The notes beneath the pieces are model-generated. The model saw only the letters and a list, made by a program, of their open reading frames with translations, searched no databases and had not been told where the DNA came from. Below are positions 17,687 to 25,630 of a stretch of DNA of 38,424 nucleotides, piece by piece (the first letter of the stretch is position 1; each line of letters opens with the position of its first letter). The DNA lies in the NCBI GenBank assembly GCA_945883775.1, contig CAMCYG010000009.1, positions 1-38,424 on the forward strand. The letters are read 5' to 3'. Source of the stretch: Victivallis vadensis (GTDB taxonomy: Bacteria > Verrucomicrobiota > Kiritimatiellia > UBA8416 > CAMCYG01). Position numbers and translations under genes: made by a program.

Positions 17687-18898
17687 ATGCAGCAATATTT
17701 TCAGGATATCATCAGACTCAGCCTAGGAAGCACTCCCGAAGACATGCTCAAGGCATCTCTCGATGCCTGCATCAAGTTGACCGGTGCATCCGGCGGGTCT
17801 ATCCTGGGCGAAGAAGGACCAAGCCTGCAGTTTCTCTTTTCTGACAATCCCTCCCTGATAGGAATCCGCGTTCCATTCCAGAGTATCGCAGGGACTACGG
17901 TGACAAAGAATCTTGTCGTATTTACTTATGCACCAAAGGATAAGCGCCATTTCGCTGGCGTAGACAGTAAGACAAAGAAAGAAACAAAATATCTGCTCAG
18001 CATCCCCATCCCAACAGTGCACAGCACCTCCGCTGGCAACCGCCAGGCAAAAAGCACCGGGGCTCTACAGCTTTTGTTTGAGGAGAATGTGACAACCCAG
18101 GACACTTCCGCCCTGCCGAGAGAGCTGACTATCGACGAATTCACTCTGTCGCTCGAGAAGGCCGGGCATTTTGCCGAAGTCTTGAGCCTGTTGCCCATCA
18201 TCGCCTTCGGGCTGGAAGTGGTAAGGCTCAGACAAACTTCGTATCAAGTGATTCACGAACTCAAGAACAAGCTCATATCAGGCATCTCGTGGATAGACTG
18301 CCTCAAGGAAGATATTGCCGGCATAGACGCAACCATACTCGAGAACGCAACGGTAAAAGATGACTTTGAACTGGCCTCGGCTTCGGTGCGCGAAGGCGCT
18401 GAGCTTTCCAAATCATATCTGCAATTCACAAAGATATATTCCCCTGTTTTTGCCATGTGCGACATTCGGATTGTACTGCGCGAGGTCGCGGCATCGGCAA
18501 AGGCGCTGGCTTCCGACATGGGCTGTGCAGACCTTGAAGTCAAACTCAACTGTCCCCCGGAAATGCACGAGAGGGAACTTGATCGAGGCCAGCTGAAAAT
18601 GGCGTTCTTTAATCTTTGCAAGAACGGCGCTGAGGCGCTGATAACCTTTAAGACGCCCAACCCGGTACTGACTTTAGACTGCTCGGAAAACAGCGGTGCG
18701 CTGGAAATCAGGATCAGCGATAACGGACCCGGCATGCCGCAAGAGATCGCCGACAACCTTTTCATGGCATTCAAGACAAAGAAGGAGGGCGGAACAGGCC
18801 TGGGCCTTACTATAACAAAGAAAATAATCGATGTTCACGGCGGATCGATCCGATGCGAAACAGGAGCGACCGGCACAACGTTTGTGATAGTGATATAA
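17687..18898 (+). CDS. GAF-type sensor histidine kinase
   Basis: The product (403 aa) is soluble, with no membrane segment. Residues about 1-150 look like a GAF-type sensor domain (ASGGSILGEEG, LLSIPIPT, GALQLLFEE). A dimerisation helix pair carries the probable phospho-accepting histidine H190 in VIHELKNKL. The ATPase domain has N box NLCKNGAEAL, G1 DNGPGMP, and G2 GGTGLGLTI with KKIIDVHGGSI. The response-regulator gene follows after a repeat-filled gap and is the likely partner. No ribosome binding site is visible before the ATG. Confidence 0.88.
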   Translation: MQQYFQDIIRLSLGSTPEDMLKASLDACIKLTGASGGSILGEEGPSLQFLFSDNPSLIGIRVPFQSIAGTTVTKNLVVFTYAPKDKRHFAGVDSKTKKETKYLLSIPIPTVHSTSAGNRQAKSTGALQLLFEENVTTQDTSALPRELTIDEFTLSLEKAGHFAEVLSLLPIIAFGLEVVRLRQTSYQVIHELKNKLISGISWIDCLKEDIAGIDATILENATVKDDFELASASVREGAELSKSYLQFTKIYSPVFAMCDIRIVLREVAASAKALASDMGCADLEVKLNCPPEMHERELDRGQLKMAFFNLCKNGAEALITFKTPNPVLTLDCSENSGALEIRISDNGPGMPQEIADNLFMAFKTKKEGGTGLGLTITKKIIDVHGGSIRCETGATGTTFVIVI

Positions 18899-18900
18899 GA

Positions 18901-18928
18901 CAGAATCCAGGAGCCAGAATTCAGAATG
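18901..18928 (-). repeat. Short ATTCTG-box repeat (copy 2)
   Basis: The minus strand reads CATTCTGAATTCTGGCTCCT and then GGATTCTG. It directly abuts the REP pair and is inverted relative to the copy downstream of the response regulator, so that gene lies between inverted copies. Confidence 0.5.
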
Positions 18929-18990
18929 TAGTCCCGGTGTCTCACCGGGTATAGTCATTTAAGATGCCGGTGATGACACCGGCACTACAT
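18925..18990. repeat. Pair of inverted REP-like units (copies 2 and 3)
   Basis: ATGTAGTCCCGGTGTCTCAC with CCGGG (18925-18949) is followed 16 nt later by its inverted partner, which on the minus strand reads ATGTAGTGCCGGTGTCATCA (18966-18990). Two head-to-head REP units with a short spacer are the arrangement of BIME-like elements. Confidence 0.65.
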
Positions 18991-19044
18991 CTCCGAATGT
19001 TTGCGCACTGGGTTATTCAAAGACACACAAAAGGGGGTAGACAC

Positions 19045-19596
19045 ATGAGTAATGAAAGACTGGATATCGGAGCAGTGGCTGGAAGCGATAGTTACAGCGG
19101 CCTTATCAAGGAAATCGAAAGAAATTTTAACCCTAACAATAACACCGTACTCCTCGTCGACGATGAGCGAGGCATAAGAAAACGTGTCGCCAGGGATGTT
19201 CAGGCTTTTGATAAGAATATTGTCATCTATGAGGCATCAAACGGACAGGAAGCGCTTCAGAAACTGGCGCAGATCCGCACTACGCATTCCCGAGATCCGC
19301 TGTTTATCGTGCTGGATCTGAATATGCCCATTATGGACGGCTGGCAGGTGATTAAGGAGTTGAAAAAGGATTATGAATCGCAGGGCAAAGAAATTGGCAT
19401 TCCTATAATTGTATTGTCATCCACCAGCGGCGAAAAGGGCATATTCCTGACCAAGAGCAGCGTCCACGACGGAAAGAGCGGATATAACCCTCTCGTTTCC
19501 ATTGCAAAGGAAGCCTGCATCGATAAGACAAAATATGACACCAGCGAAAAAGGTCTTGTCGTCTGGCTGAAACATTTCATCAAAGCCGGACATTAG
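19045..19596 (+). CDS. Single-domain response regulator
   Basis: The product (183 aa) has a 33-residue lead, then one receiver domain and no output domain. The acidic pocket is in VLLVDDE (D39/D40), the phospho-acceptor D91 in VLDLNMPIMDGW, the switch serine is near 126 in PIIVLSSTSG, and the lysine is probably K161 in ACIDKTKYD. The gap between the serine and the lysine is about 35 residues, against about 22 usually, because of an extra loop (KSSVHDGKSGYNP). The start is fixed by AAAGGGGG upstream. It is probably phosphorylated by the kinase encoded just before it and acts by protein contact. Confidence 0.88.
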   Translation: MSNERLDIGAVAGSDSYSGLIKEIERNFNPNNNTVLLVDDERGIRKRVARDVQAFDKNIVIYEASNGQEALQKLAQIRTTHSRDPLFIVLDLNMPIMDGWQVIKELKKDYESQGKEIGIPIIVLSSTSGEKGIFLTKSSVHDGKSGYNPLVSIAKEACIDKTKYDTSEKGLVVWLKHFIKAGH

Positions 19597-19617
19597 AATA
19601 CATAGGATGCGCTTTTT

Positions 19618-19648
19618 TCCGGATTCTGTATTCTGCATTCTGACTCCT
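19618..19648 (+). repeat. Short ATTCTG-box repeat (copy 3)
   Basis: GGATTCTGTATTCTGCATTC followed by TGACTCCTT, just after the response-regulator gene. It matches the inverted copy before that gene and the copy after exbD. Confidence 0.5.
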
Positions 19649-19727
19649 TCCTGAAATGTAAGTAAAAGCCCTACATACAGCAATCATGGTATCTGCTACT
19701 TTCCCGCTTTTAAAACGGGAAATAAAG

Positions 19728-21176
19728 ATGCAGATAGCAATAGTTTCTGACATTCATTCGAACCTGCAGGCATGGAATGCCGTACTTTTGGACATCAGAA
19801 GCCTAAAAGTCGACAGGATAATCTGCCTGGGTGACATTGTAGGATACGGCCCTAATCCAGCCGAGGTGCTTGCCTCCGTCCATGAGAACGTTGATCACTT
19901 CGTAATGGGCAACCACGATGCCGTCATCTGCGGCAAACTGGATGAGAATCTCTTTAATGATGAAGCCTGCTCAATAATCAAATGGACCAGAAGCAAGCTC
20001 AACTCCAAAGCCGTGCGCTTCCTCGGCAGCATGCCACTCCAGATACACGCAGCAGAATTCCGCTGTACACATGGCGACTATTCAGATCCGGCGGCATTCA
20101 ATTACCTATTTGAGCCGGCAGAAGCGCTTGATTCCTTCAGGGCAACGGATGCCAACCTTATGTTCGTTGGCCATACCCATCTACCTGCCATATATGCCCA
20201 GACCGAAGGCGCCTTCCCTGCCCTTCTTGAAGCCCAGGACTTTGTCATGGAGGAAGGGTTCAGGTATATAGTCAATCCAGGATCTGTCGGCAGCCCGCGC
20301 GATGGCGACTTCAAGTCCACTTATTGCATATTCAATGTCGCCACAAAGTCCATTTATTTTCGACATGTCGTCTTTGATATAACCGCATTCAGGCAGGCGA
20401 TTGACAAGGCAGGCATAAGCACAACTCCTAGCTATTTCCTGAAATCCGATCCTTTGAGCGATAGAACGCCGATAAGAGAGAAGCTGGACTTCTCCCCTGC
20501 AGGTGTTGATACCAGCAACTTTAAAGCCTTGGCAGACTCCAGCATCACCCTCAAGCAAGGCAGATGGCCAGGAAGCAAATATCTTTTGGCCGCTGGTTTT
20601 GCCGGACTGATCCTAACGTCCTCTATCATGATTACCAAACCCGACAAGAAGCCCGTCAAATGCATCGACGGCACGCTGACTAAGCAGATTGACTCAACAC
20701 GAACACCGGCCGGCATATCACTTGTATCAGTTCCGCAAAACCCAGTGACGGAGGGGTCAAAAATACCCGGCTGGCGCATAATCCAAGACCATCAACAGAC
20801 GCCCTGCATCTCCGTCATCAACAGCAACAATGCCGCGATGTTCAAGATCAACTCTGACAACACTGACAAGGAACTACGGCTGACATCTCCGCTGATTGCA
20901 GTGAAACCGGAGGTAAGATTCTGCATGGACGGGCTGATGCAGAAATCGCCTGAATTCAGCGGATCAGCCTATTTTTCCATCTCCGCATACAACGGCAAAA
21001 CCTGGCAAAAAGACTGCATTATCAAGCAACCAGCCCAACTCAGAAAAGGCGGCTGGCTTGCGGCAAAGCAGACAATAACAATCCCGAAAGACTGCACAGC
21101 TTTTGAATTCAGCATCGTATGCAAAGGCAAAGGCGCCATATTCATCAAAGACCTGAGCATTGAGCGGAAGCAATAG
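19728..21176 (+). CDS. Membrane-tethered metallophosphoesterase with outside beta-sandwich
   Basis: The product (482 aa) joins three parts. Residues 1 to about 240 are a calcineurin-like phosphoesterase of the YfcE/MJ0936 sort, with all metal ligands: SDIHSN (D8, H10), CLGDIVGYGP, MGNHDA, THGDY and VGHTHLP. About residues 285-303 form one membrane helix (KYLLAAGFAGLILTSSIMIT). The last 165 residues look like a beta-sandwich similar to carbohydrate-binding or F5/8-like modules (GWRIIQDH, ELRLTSPLI, FEFSIVCKGKGAIFIKDLSI). The enzyme would thus face the cytoplasm and the sandwich the outside. GGGAAATAAAG precedes the ATG; a start at 19686 adds 14 residues without support. Substrate unknown, perhaps a phosphodiester or nucleotide. 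Confidence 0.87.
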   Translation: MQIAIVSDIHSNLQAWNAVLLDIRSLKVDRIICLGDIVGYGPNPAEVLASVHENVDHFVMGNHDAVICGKLDENLFNDEACSIIKWTRSKLNSKAVRFLGSMPLQIHAAEFRCTHGDYSDPAAFNYLFEPAEALDSFRATDANLMFVGHTHLPAIYAQTEGAFPALLEAQDFVMEEGFRYIVNPGSVGSPRDGDFKSTYCIFNVATKSIYFRHVVFDITAFRQAIDKAGISTTPSYFLKSDPLSDRTPIREKLDFSPAGVDTSNFKALADSSITLKQGRWPGSKYLLAAGFAGLILTSSIMITKPDKKPVKCIDGTLTKQIDSTRTPAGISLVSVPQNPVTEGSKIPGWRIIQDHQQTPCISVINSNNAAMFKINSDNTDKELRLTSPLIAVKPEVRFCMDGLMQKSPEFSGSAYFSISAYNGKTWQKDCIIKQPAQLRKGGWLAAKQTITIPKDCTAFEFSIVCKGKGAIFIKDLSIERKQ

Positions 21177-21187
21177 TGCAGGCCTTC

Positions 21188-23968
21188 TTAAACCTTCTGC
21201 GTCTGTCCTTTATCCAACTCTGCGCGTAATGCACAAGCAAACTCACGGGCCTTATACGGCTTGGCAAGCCAGGCAATTCCCAGCGCTTTCACTTCCTCTG
21301 CCAGATTGTCCGGCGCGTAGCCGCTCACAATCAATATCTTCTGCTTAGGAAACAAATTCAAAATAGCCTTGCACGCCGCAAGTCCATCCATCCCTTTCAT
21401 AATCATATCCATCAGCACCAGGTCGAAGAGTGCAATCTTGCCGCCCGCTTTAAACAAAGCAACAGCTTCCTCCCCGCTGTCGACAACCGTTACAGCATAC
21501 CCAAGCCGACTCAATTGCCGTCTGACGGTAACCTGCTGGCCCGGCTCATCATCGACAACCAGAATCCTCTCATGGCCGCCGGGCAGATTCTCCCTTTCGG
21601 TAAGCGCAACAACCTCACCTGCAGCCGCAGACTGCAGGTACACCGTAAACGTTGTACCCTTGCCCTGCTCGCTCTCCACATCCAGAAATCCTGCATGGTC
21701 TTTCACAAGGCCATTCACTACAGACAGACCTAATCCGCTTCCACTGCGCTTGCTTGGCGCTTTAGTCGAGTAAAAAGGCTCAAACATCCGTGACAAAGTC
21801 TTTACATCCATTCCGCAACCCGTATCAACCACTTCGATCGTAACGTAATCACCTGCAGGCACATCTTCATACCTATGAACAAGCTCCGTTAACACCTGCC
21901 GGGCGGTACGGACCACAACATCGCCCTGCCCGTCAATCGCTTCAACTGCATTACCGACCAGATTCACAAGAACCCTCGCCAGCCTCGAATCTGACCCCAA
22001 GCACCAGAGCGATTCTTCCGACAACTGTTTTGCCAGCCTGACATCAGGCCGCCGTGACTGCAGTTCCTTGACCTGTTTGGAATCCATCAAATTCGCAACC
22101 ATCTTGTTGATGTCCACAGGAGACTGCTGGAACTGCCCGCGCCGGCCCATCACTACAAGGTCGCTGACCATAGCCGACGCACGCATGGCAGATGCCGCAA
22201 TCGTCTGCATCGCTTCAAGCGTATCAGCATGTTCCGGATCGGCAGGATTTCCAAGCCGCGCTATGTATTCGGCGACCATCTCAGGCAGGATGACCATCGG
22301 ACCAAGCACATTATTCAGATCATGAGCCACGCCACCAGCCAGGACTCCCAGAGACTCAAGCCGCCCGGCACGCTCCAGTTTCTCTCTCAACTCCTTTTCC
22401 CGTTCCTCAGCCAGTTTGCGCTCAGTGATGTCGCGAATTACTCCAAATATCTGCTGTGGCGAGCCGTCAGCTTGCCTCTTATATATAAGCTCCCGGCTTT
22501 CAAGCCAGCTCCAATTGCCGCTCTTGTGCTTCATCCGGTATCCATGCGATATCAATTCGTTGTCTTTCACCTTGGTATACTTTGGAATGGTTTTCTCGAG
22601 ATACTCTTTATAATCAACCGGATGCATTAAGATCGGTATAACCTGCTCCCCCATTTTCTGTATTTCATCGATAGAGTAGCCGAGCACCGTATTAATACCG
22701 TTATTGCTGTAGACATTCTGCCTGGCAATAAGATCATAAATGTAAATGACATCAGGACTGGAATTGAGGAGCGATTCCACAAACAGGCGCCGGTCCAGCA
22801 AGGCTGCCTCAACCCGCTTGCGTTTCCCGACTTCAAGCAGCAGGAATATGAGAATACCGGACAGGATAAAGAAAGAAGCAAAGACGGCATACAGCTGAGG
22901 TTTATATTGATCCAGAAGCGAAACCGGCTTGTTGATCAAAATACTACCCGGCGGCAGGGAACTCTCCGCAATGCCGAACCGCTGCATTACATTATAATCA
23001 AACATGTATTTGTTCGGGCTATCCAGCAAAACAGGGATCGTTCCGGCATCAACACCGTTTAGGATCTTAACAACCATCTGAGCGGCAGCCTCGCCGTGAT
23101 GGTAGCCGCTGACCACTACGCCGCCAAAGGCCCCAAGGCCAACGCGAATATCAGTCATCACAAACACCGGGACAGAGGAGCTTTGGGCGAGCAGAGGCGT
23201 ACTCTGCTGGACTGTGTAGGCAGTGCCGTTCCTGTCGACAAAATGCTGAAGGAGCAGAACCACACTGTCATCACTGAGCGTCGACAGTTTCCCAGCAAGC
23301 TCTTCCAGAGTCATCTCGGAAAGAGACAAATAGAAGAAAGTAATATTTTGCGGAAAACTACCGCGAACCTTCTCCACTGCCGAACGATGGGCTTTGCCGG
23401 TGGTTGTATTATCCACCACAACAACAATGTTTTTTGTTCCAGGCCGAAGCTTGAGCGCACATCGTATAGTCTCAGCGTACGGGGTATTCTCGCTTGTCCC
23501 TGTTATATCCTTACGGCCGTCGAGCATCCGCTCGTCGTAATCATTGATTGACGAGAAAACGACCGGCACGCCAGGAAAAAGCTCATCGCGATATTTTCTC
23601 AGGAATTCCAGGGCGTCGTTGTCGCAGGAAAGTACGGCATCGAAACGAATCCCCTTGTATCCTTCACGGATCAGATCCTTCAACTGCGATAAATACTGTG
23701 GCGTACTGGGTATCCGCTTCATGTCCATGAAGGTCACATAGGTCTCGACTTTGACACCGGATTTGCCAAACGCGTCATCGATCCCGCGCAGCATATTATC
23801 CGTCCATATGTAACCGCGGTTGAAGGAATTGAGAACAAAGACCTTCTTAGTGTCCTGTTCAGCGGCATGGGCAGTGAAGACAAACAGAAAGCCGATCAAA
23901 AGCGCAGTTATTGACAGGAAAGAGCTTTTTCCAATACCGGGCAACATACTCCGCAACACAGCCGTCAT
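21188..23968 (-). CDS. Hybrid sensor histidine kinase with substrate-binding-protein-like sensor
   Basis: The product (926 aa) has, in order: a signal peptide (to about 35); a periplasmic region like the ABC substrate-binding family PF04392 (about 40-335, [44 protein letters not shown]); one membrane helix ([20 protein letters not shown]); a PAS domain with PAC tail ([28 protein letters not shown]); a HisKA domain with H549 in GGVAHDLNN; an ATPase domain ([25 protein letters not shown]); and a C-terminal receiver with D854 in [13 protein letters not shown] and the lysine in LAKPYK. It probably senses a small ligand outside the membrane. It faces the phosphoesterase gene end to end; no output partner is next to it. 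Confidence 0.94.
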   Translation of the reverse strand: MTAVLRSMLPGIGKSSFLSITALLIGFLFVFTAHAAEQDTKKVFVLNSFNRGYIWTDNMLRGIDDAFGKSGVKVETYVTFMDMKRIPSTPQYLSQLKDLIREGYKGIRFDAVLSCDNDALEFLRKYRDELFPGVPVVFSSINDYDERMLDGRKDITGTSENTPYAETIRCALKLRPGTKNIVVVVDNTTTGKAHRSAVEKVRGSFPQNITFFYLSLSEMTLEELAGKLSTLSDDSVVLLLQHFVDRNGTAYTVQQSTPLLAQSSSVPVFVMTDIRVGLGAFGGVVVSGYHHGEAAAQMVVKILNGVDAGTIPVLLDSPNKYMFDYNVMQRFGIAESSLPPGSILINKPVSLLDQYKPQLYAVFASFFILSGILIFLLLEVGKRKRVEAALLDRRLFVESLLNSSPDVIYIYDLIARQNVYSNNGINTVLGYSIDEIQKMGEQVIPILMHPVDYKEYLEKTIPKYTKVKDNELISHGYRMKHKSGNWSWLESRELIYKRQADGSPQQIFGVIRDITERKLAEEREKELREKLERAGRLESLGVLAGGVAHDLNNVLGPMVILPEMVAEYIARLGNPADPEHADTLEAMQTIAASAMRASAMVSDLVVMGRRGQFQQSPVDINKMVANLMDSKQVKELQSRRPDVRLAKQLSEESLWCLGSDSRLARVLVNLVGNAVEAIDGQGDVVVRTARQVLTELVHRYEDVPAGDYVTIEVVDTGCGMDVKTLSRMFEPFYSTKAPSKRSGSGLGLSVVNGLVKDHAGFLDVESEQGKGTTFTVYLQSAAAGEVVALTERENLPGGHERILVVDDEPGQQVTVRRQLSRLGYAVTVVDSGEEAVALFKAGGKIALFDLVLMDMIMKGMDGLAACKAILNLFPKQKILIVSGYAPDNLAEEVKALGIAWLAKPYKAREFACALRAELDKGQTQKV

Positions 23969-24075
23969 GTATAAAGACTACGAAAACCGAACCGAAGAGT
24001 CTAGACCATAATAAAACCACTTTCAGGTTGATAAAGCCACAGGTACCTGATAACTTGCAGACGCTTTTCTGAAAT

Positions 24076-24152
24076 CGGGGTGTAGCGCAGCCTGGTAGCG
24101 CGCTTGGTTCGGGACCAAGAGGCCGAGGGTTCAAATCCCTCCGCCCCGACCA
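24076..24152 (+). tRNA. tRNA-Pro (anticodon CGG)
   Basis: A 77-nt cloverleaf with encoded CCA. The acceptor stem CGGGGTG pairs with CGCCCCG, the D-loop holds AGCCTGGTAGC, the anticodon arm is CTTGG-TTCGGGA-CCAAG with anticodon CGG (codon CCG), and the T arm is GAGGG-TTCAAAT-CCCTC. Confidence 0.97.
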
Positions 24153-24162
24153 GTCATATTTT

Positions 24163-24281
24163 GGGGTCAACATCATTAACAGGGGCAACCCATAAAACCC
24201 AAGCACACATTACCCTGACTCTCAATCGATAATTGTTAAAGTTGCTGAAGCCGAAAGGGGTCAACAGCATTAAAGAGGGCA
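24163..24281 (+). repeat. Direct repeat pair after the tRNA
   Basis: Two copies of a 25-nt unit beginning GGGGTCAACA (24163-24187 and 24257-24281) agree at 21 of 25 positions. They lie in the gap between tRNA-Pro and the lipoprotein gene. Neither copy repeats the tRNA end, so they do not look like integration sites. The rest of this gap shows nothing I can name. Confidence 0.5.
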
Positions 24282-24323
24282 GAATTATCCTGCCTTATTG
24301 TGAAACACCAGATGTATTGAACA

Positions 24324-24339
24324 TACCGGCACTGCATTC
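24324..24339 (-). repeat. Half REP-like unit (copy 4)
   Basis: On the minus strand GAATGCAGTGCCGGTA matches the left half of the REP-like unit at 18966-18990; the right half is lost. It lies immediately after the lipoprotein gene. Confidence 0.4.
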
Positions 24340-24347
24340 CGAACTCT

Positions 24348-24701
24348 TCAGGCTTGCTTATCGTTGGTTTTGCTAACAGCGTCAGGATACTTGGATCCCG
24401 GAGCCATTATAACGCTATAGCCCTTATCTTTAAATATCTTTATAAGTTCTATCATTGTGCTTTCCTGCACCAGCGACTTTTTATCAACAGAAAACATTAC
24501 GTTTAGAGCGCTTCGGTTAAAGCTCACTTTCTCATAGAAGTCCGCAACCCCAACCTTGGTATCACCTATGACAAATTTCTGGTCGCTAGTGACAACCAGC
24601 ACAATCTCCTTATATCCAGTTGTATCCGGCACTGAGGCACAGCCAGACAGCAGAACCGAAACAACGCCCGTCGCAAAAATCTGACAAATCCTATTCTTCA
24701 T
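24348..24701 (-). CDS. Small lipoprotein with ExbD/TolR-like periplasmic fold
   Basis: The product (117 aa) has a lipoprotein signal (MKNRICQIFATGVVSVLLSGCAS) with lipobox LLSGC, giving a mature protein of about 95 residues. The mature part reads KEIVLVVTSDQKFVIGDTKV, then FYEKVSF, then LNVMFSVDKKSLVQESTMIELIKIFKDKGYSVIMA. This strand, turn, strand, helix, strand pattern is that of the ExbD/TolR periplasmic domain, but the membrane helix with its aspartate is replaced by a lipid anchor. The ATG at 24701 has GGAGGT 6 nt upstream; a GTG two codons earlier is less likely. It stands alone between the tRNA and the RRM gene. The fold call is by eye and tentative. Confidence 0.75.
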   Translation of the reverse strand: MKNRICQIFATGVVSVLLSGCASVPDTTGYKEIVLVVTSDQKFVIGDTKVGVADFYEKVSFNRSALNVMFSVDKKSLVQESTMIELIKIFKDKGYSVIMAPGSKYPDAVSKTNDKQA

Positions 24702-24899
24702 AACCACACCTCCATGTTTGACCTTCTGCGTTAGATTTAGAAAACTGTTAAGATACTACTCCTCAATAAACGACAACACAAGCTATTTTTGAGCTATGAT
24801 ACAGACATGAGCACATCTAGGATAAAACTTGCTCGTTATTATATGTTATTGTTTATTAACCACTTACATCTCATTAGTGATTAATACTTAAACTTACTA

Positions 24900-24928
24900 T
24901 TGACATTATTGTCCATTAATAAGATTAT
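24900..24928 (+). promoter_or_regulatory. Sigma70-type promoter for the RRM gene
   Basis: A perfect TTGACA, a 17-nt spacer and GATTAT lie in an AT-rich stretch. The repeat TTATTGTCCATTAA fills most of the spacer and recurs nearly unchanged 60 bp upstream (24846-24859), which may mark an operator. Confidence 0.6.
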
Positions 24929-25067
24929 GGCATTTCGTTGGATAGCAGGCTATTAGTGAGTTGGGAGATTGACTGCAGAATGCGTATGTTGCGGTTCGTG
25001 GCAATCAGAAATCCATCTGACTTGGAAACAGTCACTGGCCGGTCCAGCGAGAAGAAAGGTAAGAGTA
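24929..25067 (+). other. Long 5' leader of the RRM gene
   Basis: About 130 nt separate the predicted transcript start from the RRM gene. The segment holds no gene of its own with a start site. Long leaders are common in cold-induced RNA-binding protein genes, where they control translation; here that is inference. The upstream part of this gene-free stretch (24702-24899) is AT-rich and shows only the lipoprotein ribosome site and one copy of the TTATTGT repeat. Confidence 0.4.
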
Positions 25068-25418
25068 ATGGGTACTAAACTGTATGTTGGTAATCTGTCG
25101 TTCCAGACAATGGAGAAGGATCTTCAGGATCTTTTCGCCGGAGCTGGCAAAGTCACAAGTTGCACTTTGATGACGGACAAGTTCACTGGTAAGTCCCGCG
25201 GTTTCGCATTCGTAGAGATGGGATCCGACGCGGAAGCAAAGAAGGCAATTGACGAACTGGACGGCAAAGAGTTCGACGGCCGTAACCTGAAGGTCAATGA
25301 GGCGAAGCCTCGCGAAGATCGTCCCCCAAGGCGCGATTTCGGCGGCGGCGGCGGTGGAGATAGAGGCGGCTATGGCGGCGGCGGTGGTGGTGGTGGTGGA
25401 AGAGGCGGTCGTCGTTAA
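25068..25418 (+). CDS. Glycine-rich RRM RNA-binding protein
   Basis: The product (116 aa) has one RNA recognition motif followed by a glycine/arginine tail. RNP2 is KLYVGNL (residues 4-10) and RNP1 is KSRGFAFVEM (about 42-51), both with the aromatic residues that stack on RNA. After AKPREDRPPRRDF the last 30 residues are mostly glycine with GGDRGGYGG and a final RGGRR. This is the Rbp/glycine-rich RNA-binding protein type found in cyanobacteria and several other phyla, often cold-induced, working as an RNA chaperone. The start is set by AGAAAGGTAAGAG upstream. It is a single-gene unit with its own promoter, long leader and terminators. Confidence 0.95.
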   Translation: MGTKLYVGNLSFQTMEKDLQDLFAGAGKVTSCTLMTDKFTGKSRGFAFVEMGSDAEAKKAIDELDGKEFDGRNLKVNEAKPREDRPPRRDFGGGGGGDRGGYGGGGGGGGGRGGRR

Positions 25419-25446
25419 TAAGCTGTCGATTTGATTCGACACTTCG

Positions 25447-25476
25447 AAGGGCGGTGTAACAACCGCCCTTTTTTTA
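25447..25476 (+). terminator. Rho-independent terminator of the RRM gene
   Basis: The stem AAGGGCGGT/ACCGCCCTT with a 6-nt loop is followed by a run of seven T. It lies 28 nt after the RRM stop codon. Confidence 0.92.
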
Positions 25477-25481
25477 TTCCT

Positions 25482-25517
25482 CTAAAAAGCTGCATCCCAT
25501 AGGATGCAGCTTTTTAG
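25482..25517. terminator. Second, symmetric hairpin (bidirectional terminator)
   Basis: A perfect 16-bp stem, CTAAAAAGCTGCATCC and its complement, with loop CATA. Five A before and five T after the GC-rich core make it work in either direction. It follows the first terminator directly and insulates the ABC transporter genes from the RRM gene. Confidence 0.8.
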
Positions 25518-25630
25518 TTGTTCTGCCAGAGGCAGATCAGCCTCCGGCGGAAAACAACTTATTGTCTCGGGACGACAATTCCTAAAATATTCTTTATTTC
25601 AAGTTAGGCATTCTCTATATTCGTCATGTT

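Noticed and set aside
23859-24206. Minus-strand frame containing [21 protein letters not shown]
   Set aside because: This is the well-known false protein made by reading across a tRNA-Pro gene backwards; it overlaps the tRNA and the hybrid kinase start.
24076-24281. tRNA-linked integration site
   Set aside because: The repeat after tRNA-Pro does not copy the tRNA 3' end and no integrase or phage gene is present.
25032-25442. Minus-strand frame opposite the RRM gene
   Set aside because: The threonine/alanine-rich run is only the complement of the glycine codons of the RRM tail.
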